From Bacillota bacterium (GTDB taxonomy: Bacteria > Bacillota > Bacilli > Alicyclobacillales > SLC66): a stretch of 17,083 nt of DNA. A model generated the notes under the pieces. That model was not told the DNA's origin, did not search any database, and saw nothing but the letters and a program-made list of their open reading frames with translations. Position numbers and translations under genes: made by a program. Where the stretch lies: contig JAKADD010000002.1 of NCBI GenBank assembly GCA_021820825.1, positions 4,462 through 21,544 on the forward strand. The letters run 5' to 3'. Shown piece by piece: positions 1 to 5,960 of this stretch (position 1 is its first letter; each line of letters begins with the position of its first letter).

Positions 1-6
1 CACCAT
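1..6 (-). CDS. start of a gene running off the left edge
   Basis: On the minus strand an AAGGAG-type ribosome binding site lies just before an ATG (positions 6-4) and a GTG (positions 3-1). Spacing from AGGAG is only 3 nt to the ATG and 6 nt to the GTG, so the GTG may be the real start. Only one or two codons are visible, so the product cannot be named. It would follow the MazG-type gene in the same direction after about 100 bp. In Bacillus, dapB follows the MazG-like gene ypjD, but nothing in this window supports or excludes that here. Confidence 0.35.
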
Positions 7-108
7 CGTCTCCTTAATGCAGGGCCTATCCAGAAAATCGCCGCAGGCGTATTTTCTTCCCGGTTGTTAGTGCTGCGAAGCAGCATAAAAATCTACCCTG
101 CGCAAACT

Positions 109-438
109 CTATTCACGCCATTCCCGGTCCACGTTATAACGCATTTTTTCTACATACGCCGCTTCCAGGTCCACACCCGCATAGTTCGCTAATTTAACGA
201 TGAACGCAAGGCAATCCGCCAGTTCTTCTCGCAAATGCAGCAACGCCTCGTTTTCTTGCGCGGCAAGCAACGGATCAGCTTGCGCTTTTTGCAGCCTGCG
301 GACTTCCTTGGCAACCTCTCCGACTTCCTCGACCAACAGCATCACGTTGACCGGGAGATCTTGAGAAAATCCTTTTTCTTTGTCCAACCAGCGATGAAAC
401 GACTGGCAATCACGCAACGTGGGCCGATCGCTAAGCAC
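109..438 (-). CDS. MazG-type nucleotide pyrophosphohydrolase
   Basis: A 109-residue protein of the all-alpha NTP-PPase (MazG/YpjD-like) superfamily. Members hydrolyse NTPs or dNTPs, often non-canonical ones, to the monophosphate and pyrophosphate in the cytosol, acting in pool cleaning. The metal-binding pattern is visible: ExxE at E38-E41 (context VEEVGEVAKEV) and ExxD at E72-D75 (context REELADCLAFIVKLAN). It is followed by the family-typical KMRYNVDREW at the C-terminus. The length fits a single-domain MazG-like protein. I chose the GTG at 438 because AGGAGG lies 9 nt upstream. A longer frame opens at 486 but has no ribosome binding site and adds 16 unremarkable residues. It is last but one in a co-directional minus-strand block, 66 bp after the preceding gene. 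Family assignment is firm; the substrate is unknown. Confidence 0.88.
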   Translation of the reverse strand: MLSDRPTLRDCQSFHRWLDKEKGFSQDLPVNVMLLVEEVGEVAKEVRRLQKAQADPLLAAQENEALLHLREELADCLAFIVKLANYAGVDLEAAYVEKMRYNVDREWRE

Positions 439-504
439 GCAGCAACGCCTCCTGTGCTTGTCCTGTCCATATGGTACCATAAGCACAGAAATCTTTCATG
501 GCGC

Positions 505-912
505 CTATTCGTCCGCCAACACGTCACCAAGGGCGCGCCAGACCGCATGGTCGGGCAACTCCCGCCGCATTTGCGCCGCCTGCGCCGCGAACTGTGCAAA
601 CGCGTCTTCGTCAAATAGGACTTCGACTTGCAAATCCGGATTTTCGCCAGATGACCTCACGACCACCTGCGAGGGAGCCATCCTTAAAACATGACACTGC
701 GACGCAGGCACAAGCAGATCGATGCCGCGCCCTCCCGCCCGCAGCAAAAAAACCAGACAGGCTTCGCCTTCATATGGAGCCGCCGCAAACCGCAGTGACA
801 ATGGCAGCCTGTCGCCATGCAGATAATCGCCCAGCCAATGCGCGGCTTCATTTGCTGTGAGCAGCAGTGTTTCGCCGCCGTTTGCCGTTTCCAGAACTGC
901 TTTCATATGCAC
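505..912 (-). CDS. hypothetical protein, 135 residues
   Basis: I do not recognise the family. The start is the GTG at 912, with GGAGGGGG about 9 nt upstream; an in-frame ATG two codons later (906) is the alternative. The frame extends open to 1038 but without support there. The product looks soluble and cytosolic: no signal peptide or membrane segment. It has a hydrophobic strand-like run (EACLVFLLRAGG, then IDLLVPASQ) and an acidic, Ala/Gln-rich helical C-terminus (FDEDAFAQFAAQAAQMRREL). The alternation of strands with a final helix suggests a small alpha/beta fold, which is inference only. It lies between the peptidoglycan-binding-domain gene (26 bp gap) and the MazG-type gene (66 bp gap), all in one direction, so co-transcription is likely. 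Confidence 0.7.
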   Translation of the reverse strand: MHMKAVLETANGGETLLLTANEAAHWLGDYLHGDRLPLSLRFAAAPYEGEACLVFLLRAGGRGIDLLVPASQCHVLRMAPSQVVVRSSGENPDLQVEVLFDEDAFAQFAAQAAQMRRELPDHAVWRALGDVLADE

Positions 913-938
913 GGCGCAATTCCCCCTCCAAATACCAG

Positions 939-1265
939 TCAGCTCACATGAGCCGGCGTAAAATGATTCACATACTGCGGCCCGACTTCCGCTCTCAACA
1001 CATGATGATTGACCGCGATCCCGATCAACAGACGCCACATGCGCTCATCCATACGGCCGGTGATCGGAACATGCTGGTTCATCTGGAACAGTTTCAGACT
1101 TTCTTCCGTCAACTGGTTGAAGTGTTCGGTCACCGGCCCCCGATAGTATCCCAGTCGCCGCAACATATACTGCACACACCCTACGGCGTGCCCATAGTCC
1201 TGAAATCCCAATTCGTGAAATTCATAGTCTGGCTCAGCGTTTACGTTTTTCCTGTGCCTGAACAC
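939..1265 (-). CDS. small peptidoglycan-binding-domain protein
   Basis: A 108-residue protein with one PG_binding_1-like domain across roughly its middle third. The diagnostic pattern is present: 'VGCVQYMLRRLGYYRGPVT', then 'ESLKLFQMNQHVPITGRMD' and 'MWRLL', that is, two helices flanking the GxxDxxTxxALxxFQ-type repeat. Such domains normally tether cell-wall enzymes to peptidoglycan. Unusually, there is no signal peptide, membrane segment or attached catalytic domain. The start is the GTG at 1265, supported by AAGGGGA about 8 nt upstream. The frame is open to a GTG at 1334 that overlaps the ispH stop codon (GTGA), but this adds 23 residues with no export signal and no clear ribosome binding site. 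Downstream neighbour 26 bp away; upstream neighbour ispH. Confidence 0.75.
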   Translation of the reverse strand: MFRHRKNVNAEPDYEFHELGFQDYGHAVGCVQYMLRRLGYYRGPVTEHFNQLTEESLKLFQMNQHVPITGRMDERMWRLLIGIAVNHHVLRAEVGPQYVNHFTPAHVS

Positions 1266-1330
1266 GGAGCATGTCCCCTTCGTCAAGGTCTGTGCTCCAT
1301 TGTATGGCCGTGCGCCCAAAGTGTGCGGCG

Positions 1331-2305
1331 TCACTGGCGGTCCGTGCGGGCCGTCGGAAGCATGTGTGCATAATCCACCTCAAAATGCGGATTCCAGGTG
1401 TCCGGCTGCTCCGGATCAAACTGCTCAAGATAGTGAATGACGGCACGGGTGATCGGCGTCGGTGTTGAAGCGCCCGCTGTCACAGCGACTGAATTTACGT
1501 TGCGCAGCCATTCGGGATCGATTTCCGAAACATCGGCGATGCGATGCGACTTTACACCCGCGATTTCGACCGCAACCTGAGCCAGCCGAACGGAGTTGTT
1601 GCTGCGCGGATCGCCGACGACCAGACACAACTCGGCGTCTTTTGCCTGAGTCGCCACCGCGTTCTGGCGCACCTGAGTCGCATCGCAAATTTCGCCGTAT
1701 ACTTCCACCGACGGGAAACGCTCGCTGACTTTTGCCACCAGATCCGCCGTATCCCACTGACTCATCGTGGTCTGATTTGTCACGATAATGCGCGCAGAAC
1801 CTGGTGTATTGTCGCTGCGCCCCAGATTCTCCGGCAATTTTGCGATATCCCATTCCGAAGCCACCAGATGTACGTGTGCAGGCGCTACGCCGACAGCGCC
1901 TTCCGGCTCCGGATGACCGGGTTTGCCAATATAGATTACATCGTAGCCTTCTGCCACTTTATTCCTGATCAGAAGATGGGTGCGGGTCACGTCCGGGCAG
2001 GTTGCGTCAATCACGACGAGACCCTTTTCTTCGGCCCGTCGGCGCACCTCCGGCGAAACACCGTGAGCCGTGAAGATCACGGTTCCATAGTCGACCTGTT
2101 CCAGAATGGCCAACCTGTTTTCTCCATCGAGTGTAGTGATTCCCTGGCGTTCGAACGCTTCCACGACGAACTGGTTATGGACGATCATGCCAAGAATATA
2201 CACCGGCCGCGGCAAATCCGTACGTTTCGCCACCTGCGAAGCGAGCACCATGGCGTCCACAACGCCATAGCAGTATCCGCGGGGCGCAATTTTTATCACT
2301 TTCAC
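1331..2305 (-). CDS. ispH: 4-hydroxy-3-methylbut-2-enyl diphosphate reductase (IspH/LytB)
   Basis: IspH catalyses the last step of the MEP isoprenoid pathway, reducing HMBPP to IPP and DMAPP with an iron-sulfur cluster in the cytosol. The three cluster-ligand cysteines are visible at C12 (APRGYCYGV), C103 (DATCPDVT) and C207 ([10 protein letters not shown]). Substrate-site motifs are also intact: H43 (VHNQFVV), H81 (TAHGVSP), H131 and E133 ([10 protein letters not shown]), GDPRSNNS, and TAGASTP near the C-terminus. The length (324) is normal. The start is a GTG at 2305 preceded by a G-rich ribosome binding site. It begins 29 bp after the histidine kinase stop codon, and its own stop region touches the next frame, so it probably sits inside one long minus-strand transcript. 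Placement directly behind a two-component system is notable. The identification is secure. Confidence 0.96.
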   Translation of the reverse strand: MKVIKIAPRGYCYGVVDAMVLASQVAKRTDLPRPVYILGMIVHNQFVVEAFERQGITTLDGENRLAILEQVDYGTVIFTAHGVSPEVRRRAEEKGLVVIDATCPDVTRTHLLIRNKVAEGYDVIYIGKPGHPEPEGAVGVAPAHVHLVASEWDIAKLPENLGRSDNTPGSARIIVTNQTTMSQWDTADLVAKVSERFPSVEVYGEICDATQVRQNAVATQAKDAELCLVVGDPRSNNSVRLAQVAVEIAGVKSHRIADVSEIDPEWLRNVNSVAVTAGASTPTPITRAVIHYLEQFDPEQPDTWNPHFEVDYAHMLPTARTDRQ

Positions 2306-2334
2306 GGTCTACACCCCCCACAGAATCAGGATAC

Positions 2335-3912
2335 TCACAGTTCAATGGTCATTTTGGTGCCAATACCAAGTTCACTCTCTGCCTTCACAACACCGTCATG
2401 CGCACGAACGATCTCCGCAACAATGGCGAGACCAAGACCAGCTCCGCCGGGATGACGCTCGCGCGCGCCCGATGCGCGATAAAATCTGTCAAAGATGCGC
2501 TCCAGCTGTTCTTTGGCGATGCCCGGTCCGTTATCGCGAACGACCAGGCGCGCCTTCTGATCGGGCAATGGCTCCACGCTGATCCACAGGCGCCCAGAAT
2601 CGCGCGGTGTATGTTGAATCGAATTTGTAACAATATTATACAATATTTGCTGAACCATGGATTTGTCACAGCGGGTCACAGCCGCCTTTAAGTCATAGCT
2701 GATCGTCCGCTGCTCCGCCAGGATATCAAATTGCGGGCGCATCTCGGCAACCAGTTGGGCAAGATCCAGTCTTTCAAACTGCGGCGAAATCCCTTCCCCA
2801 AGTTTCGCCAACTGCAGCAAATCTTTGACGAGCGATTCAAGACGACCGGTTTCAGACGCCACGGTCAGAAGGCCCTGTCGCATATCCGTAAGTTTCTGGG
2901 CGTTCAGCAGCAGTCTCGTCACGGTTCTGCGGGACAGTTCTTCATGATCGCCGTCGTTTTCCATACCCTGCTGAAGCAGATTCAGTTCCTGGGAGTACGA
3001 TTCGACTCTCCGCAGCAAAACGTCGGTAAATCCACGAATCGCAGTGAGCGGCGTACGCAGTTCATGGGACGCGTCAGAGACAAACTGCTTCATCCGCCGG
3101 GTTGCGTCCTGCTCGCGTTTTACAGCGTCAGCAAGCAAATCCAGAGCGTCGTTCACAACGCCTGCCAGGCGTACGGTCTCGTGAGTGCCAAGCAGCGGCA
3201 GCCGTTCCTGAAAGGCGCCCGCGCGAATTCGCAGGGCTGTCTGAATCAAACGATGCAGTGGACGAAGCGGGGCGCGTACTACGGGAATCAGGATAGCTGC
3301 GGCAAACACCACCACAATGACGCTGACAAAGAGAAATTTGGCTGCCTGCTCAAGCAGGATGGGATACAGCATGGAGTCGGGATAGCCCAACTCCACGTAG
3401 CCGACCGGCAATTTTGACGGCGCTCCGATGCTTGCGAGCAACAAAATCTGTCCATGCGATTCGGTCACATACGCTGCCGTGCCCGCCTGCAATGGGATGG
3501 GGTCCGCCCGCATGGTCGCGATCATGCCTCGTCGAAAGAATTGCAACCGCATGGAATCGTAGTGCGATTGCCGTTCCCCGATCGGATGAAACTGCGCATC
3601 ATATATTCTTACATTGATGCCCCTGACACTCAGCGACTCAAGCAACATGGGCACCGTGTTGTGAAAACCCGCAGGCGTCAAGTCGCGCGCGATAGCCGGT
3701 TCTGCCAGCGCATCGCGCATGGCAAACGTAAGGCTGCTCTCTCCGGCAACAACCAGTGCGCTGTGCAGCGATTCAAACTGAATGCCCGCAACCAGAACAA
3801 GCAAAACTGCAACCACTGCCAAGTATCTGGCATAGAGATCTTTGGTCAGAGTACTTGGCCGACTGAGCAGCCGTCTCCTGTTACTGTAGATCCACACGGT
3901 AGCCGACACCAC
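2335..3912 (-). CDS. HAMP-containing sensor histidine kinase
   Basis: Inner-membrane sensor kinase, partner of the regulator encoded just upstream. Order (numbered from 3912): basic N-terminus; membrane segment about 31-45; extracytoplasmic sensor region of about 145 residues; second membrane segment about 190-213; HAMP about 213-265; HisKA with phospho-acceptor H283 (SDASHELRTPLT); HATPase with N box N426/N430 (LYNIVTNSIQHT), G1 box DNGPG at 460-464, F box (IFDRFYRA) and G2 box GGAGLGLAI at 489-497. All residues for kinase activity are present. The stretch from H283 to the LVKDLLQLAK helix is about 75-80 residues instead of the usual 40-45, so the dimerisation hairpin carries an insertion. 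The start is unsure. The GTG at 3912 overlaps the regulator by 32 bp and lacks a ribosome binding site. The AGGAGA just after the regulator stop is followed in frame only by CTG near 3870. Ligand unknown. Confidence 0.9.
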   Translation of the reverse strand: MVSATVWIYSNRRRLLSRPSTLTKDLYARYLAVVAVLLVLVAGIQFESLHSALVVAGESSLTFAMRDALAEPAIARDLTPAGFHNTVPMLLESLSVRGINVRIYDAQFHPIGERQSHYDSMRLQFFRRGMIATMRADPIPLQAGTAAYVTESHGQILLLASIGAPSKLPVGYVELGYPDSMLYPILLEQAAKFLFVSVIVVVFAAAILIPVVRAPLRPLHRLIQTALRIRAGAFQERLPLLGTHETVRLAGVVNDALDLLADAVKREQDATRRMKQFVSDASHELRTPLTAIRGFTDVLLRRVESYSQELNLLQQGMENDGDHEELSRRTVTRLLLNAQKLTDMRQGLLTVASETGRLESLVKDLLQLAKLGEGISPQFERLDLAQLVAEMRPQFDILAEQRTISYDLKAAVTRCDKSMVQQILYNIVTNSIQHTPRDSGRLWISVEPLPDQKARLVVRDNGPGIAKEQLERIFDRFYRASGARERHPGGAGLGLAIVAEIVRAHDGVVKAESELGIGTKMTIEL

Positions 3913-4558
3913 GTACAGTACGAATCAGTTGGCGCTTCGAATCGTTCAGTTTGTGGCGCAGATAGCGAATATACACCTCCAGAATGTTGTCTTCGCCCGA
4001 AAAGTCTTCGCCCCACACACGCGCCATAATCTGTTCGCGCATCAGTGCCACACCGGGCGACTCAAGCAACATCTCCAGCAGAGTATACTCAGTCTTTGAC
4101 AGAGCAAGGGCATTGCCTTCGTAACGAATCAGCTTCTGCACCTTATCGATTTCAAACTTGCCGATGCGCTGAACTGCGGAAAGCTCTGGAAACTGGTTTC
4201 TGAACCGCGCCTCAATGCGCGCTTTTAGCTCCGCGAAGGCAAATGGTTTTACGACATAATCATCGGCTCCGGTTACGAGCCCTTTCACCCGTTCTTCCAC
4301 ATCATCCCTGGCGGTGAGCATGATGATGGCGACACGGGCGCGCGCCTTGAGCAGGCGGCAGACCTCATAGCCGTCCATGCCTGGAAGCATGATATCAAGC
4401 AGGACAATATGGGGCTTAAAGCGGTCAAGCAGGCTCAACGCCTCCTCGCCATCCCGCGCCGTCATCACGTCATACCCCTCGTCGCGCAAACCAAAGAGCA
4501 GAAAATCCGTGATCCCCTGTTCATCGTCAACAACAAGGATACGGCCGGGCCTTGACAT
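3881..4558 (-). CDS. OmpR-family DNA-binding response regulator
   Basis: A 225-residue transcription regulator paired with the following histidine kinase. The receiver domain (about 5-118) shows the acidic pair D11/D12, phospho-acceptor D55 (VLLDIMLPGMDG), T82 and K104 (VVKPF). The C-terminal winged-helix domain (about 128-225) has LALSKTEYTLLEMLLESPG, the recognition-helix region NILEVYIRYLRHKL, and the wing RTVRGVGYRVD. The ATG at 4558 gives the normal family length, but its ribosome binding site is poor. A TTG at 4642, behind a good GGAGG at 10 nt, would add 28 residues ahead of the receiver. It overlaps or abuts the kinase gene, so the two are translationally close. A likely promoter lies at 4728-4756. 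Family and partnership are firm; the regulon is unknown. Confidence 0.92.
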   Translation of the reverse strand: MSRPGRILVVDDEQGITDFLLFGLRDEGYDVMTARDGEEALSLLDRFKPHIVLLDIMLPGMDGYEVCRLLKARARVAIIMLTARDDVEERVKGLVTGADDYVVKPFAFAELKARIEARFRNQFPELSAVQRIGKFEIDKVQKLIRYEGNALALSKTEYTLLEMLLESPGVALMREQIMARVWGEDFSGEDNILEVYIRYLRHKLNDSKRQLIRTVRGVGYRVDLQ

Positions 4559-4727
4559 GGTTCCATCGAACGCATGCTGTTTCTGATCCTGTTCCTTGTT
4601 AAATACTTGGCTTGTCGGCACAATCATACGGGTATCGTTCAAGTCGCATTCGCCTCCAAAAAGAAAGTGATCTACCAATCGCCAGTTGCCCATCCATGTG
4701 ATAGAGTGATAACAGTCAGACACATGC

Positions 4728-4756
4728 AGTGTACCGCAGAATGATCCGTCTGTCAC
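4728..4756 (-). promoter_or_regulatory. putative SigA promoter for the two-component operon
   Basis: On the minus strand GTGACA (4756-4751) is followed after 17 nt by TACACT (4733-4728). This matches 5 of 6 and 4 of 6 positions of the TTGACA/TATAAT consensus with ideal spacing. Transcription would begin near 4721 and run through the TTG/ATG starts of the response regulator, leaving a leader of about 80-160 nt. A direct repeat GTGATA-N2-GTGATA (plus-strand 4698-4711) lies just downstream in the leader; 8 bp periodicity is not the classic OmpR spacing. Confidence 0.45.
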
Positions 4757-4786
4757 TTTCTCTAAACGTAATTTCCTATAGACTGG

Positions 4787-5938
4787 ATGGTTGGGATGTA
4801 CAACAACTCCGACAAGTTCAATTCAAAAAAACAACCAGCCAACCGGCGCAAGGCACAGTCACTCAACCGAAAAACGGATCACGCCGCGAGTTCGAGCCGT
4901 CCGCAGACGCACGCTGTCGATCGCCGGCCTTCTGCTCCCGGGAAACGGACGCCAAGACCGCGGAAATCGGCGCAGTCAAATCCAGGTGCGACGCAACGGC
5001 CGGCTTCCCTGGGGAAGTATCGCCGGCGCAAAATTAAATGGGGCCGTCTGGGAGGCGTTCTTGTCGTTGCTTCCCTGTTGGGCTACGGAGCAGAGTGGCT
5101 GATTGTGCACGATCTGCCTCAACTGGCTCAGCGGTTGCGCGCTGATGTCACACAGGTGACCGCCAAAGCACATCCGCTTCCCTACACCTCCGGAGCCTAT
5201 CTTGCCCTGTCACGGAATATTCAATTATACCTGCGCAGTCAACCGGGCACATATGCGGTAGCGGGAACCGACCTGACAACCGGCGCGACATTCGGGTACG
5301 GGCAGCATGAAGCATTCAGCGCCGCAGGCACCGTCGCCTTGCCTGTTGTTATCAGCCTGTACAGCGCCATCGCCGCAGGCAATATGAAACCGACGGCAAT
5401 CGTCCATCTGCGCGCGCAGGATGAAGAAGCGGGGCCTGGCTACATCGGCGGAATGCCTGTCGGCACGCCGTTTACCGTGGCTGAACTGGCTCGTGCAGCG
5501 ATTGTCCAGGGCGATGTGGTGGCCACCAACATGCTGATCCGAAAACTCGGCGCCGCAACAATTGAATCATTTATGACAGAGGCTGGAAGCCGCCACTCGC
5601 TCTCACAGCCACACCTGATCACACCGCACGATCTGACGCTCTATCTTTCCTATCTCTATACGATGGCTCAGGCGCATCCCCGCTCTGTGGGGCCTCTCAT
5701 GGCGGATCTGCGGGCAGTAAACGGAGAGGGCCGGTTGGCAAACGGGTTCCCTTCGGGAACCCGTATAGATCAAGTGATGGGCAACTGGCCGAAAGAGTTT
5801 CACGACGCGGCGATCATCTGGTCGGCGGGCCACCCAATCGCGCTTTCTGTCTGCAGCAACGGCGTCACCATGGCCGCCGCCAGCGCTGTTGAAGCTCATG
5901 TCGCCAAACTCGTCGCCGACTTTCTGCAACATGGTTGA
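4787..5938 (+). CDS. membrane-anchored class A beta-lactamase-like protein lacking catalytic residues
   Basis: A 383-residue type II membrane protein. Residues 1-85 form a very basic, Ser/Pro/Arg/Lys-rich cytoplasmic tail. Residues about 87-107 are the single membrane segment (LGGVLVVASLLGYGAEWLIV). The rest is an extracytoplasmic domain of the serine beta-lactamase (Beta-lactamase2) family. The scaffold is clear: FSAAGTVALPVVISLY (177-192), GDVVATNMLIRKLG (242-255), RLANGFPSGTRI (316-327) and HDAAIIW (339-345). Aligned by eye to the family, however, the SxxK Ser and Lys become G181 and A184, the SDN Ser and Asn become G242 and V244, and KTG becomes V330-M331-G332. The nucleophile and general bases are therefore gone, and hydrolysis or stable beta-lactam acylation is not expected. 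It diverges from the two-component operon. The start could be ATG 4787 or ATG 4796; the ribosome binding site is weak for both. Family call good; role unknown. Confidence 0.85.
   Translation: MVGMYNNSDKFNSKKQPANRRKAQSLNRKTDHAASSSRPQTHAVDRRPSAPGKRTPRPRKSAQSNPGATQRPASLGKYRRRKIKWGRLGGVLVVASLLGYGAEWLIVHDLPQLAQRLRADVTQVTAKAHPLPYTSGAYLALSRNIQLYLRSQPGTYAVAGTDLTTGATFGYGQHEAFSAAGTVALPVVISLYSAIAAGNMKPTAIVHLRAQDEEAGPGYIGGMPVGTPFTVAELARAAIVQGDVVATNMLIRKLGAATIESFMTEAGSRHSLSQPHLITPHDLTLYLSYLYTMAQAHPRSVGPLMADLRAVNGEGRLANGFPSGTRIDQVMGNWPKEFHDAAIIWSAGHPIALSVCSNGVTMAAASAVEAHVAKLVADFLQHG
5742..5764. repeat. perfect 10-bp inverted repeat (hairpin) inside the beta-lactamase-like gene
   Basis: ACGGGTTCCC and its exact complement GGGAACCCGT are separated by only TTC. 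The structure would form an unusually stable mRNA or single-strand hairpin within codons for N319-R326, just before the position of the lost KTG motif. No T-run follows, so it is not an intrinsic terminator. I found no second copy in the window. Confidence 0.7.
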
Positions 5939-5960
5939 CACGGTGTGTTCCAGTTGGCCG

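Noticed and set aside
71..85. Small hairpin TGCTGC-GAA-GCAGCA after the MazG-type gene
   Set aside because: Six-bp stem without a downstream T-run on either strand in the required orientation, so I do not call it a terminator.
1544..2455. Long plus-strand frame of 303 codons opposite ispH
   Set aside because: Antisense to a clearly conserved ispH, low-complexity Arg/His-rich product with no family motif.
2731..3417. Plus-strand frame of 228 codons opposite the histidine kinase
   Set aside because: Antisense shadow of conserved kinase coding sequence without a start signal or recognisable domain.
4698..4711. Direct repeat GTGATA-N2-GTGATA as a response-regulator binding site
   Set aside because: The 8-bp step and its place downstream of the -10 do not fit typical OmpR-family tandem sites; chance is likely.
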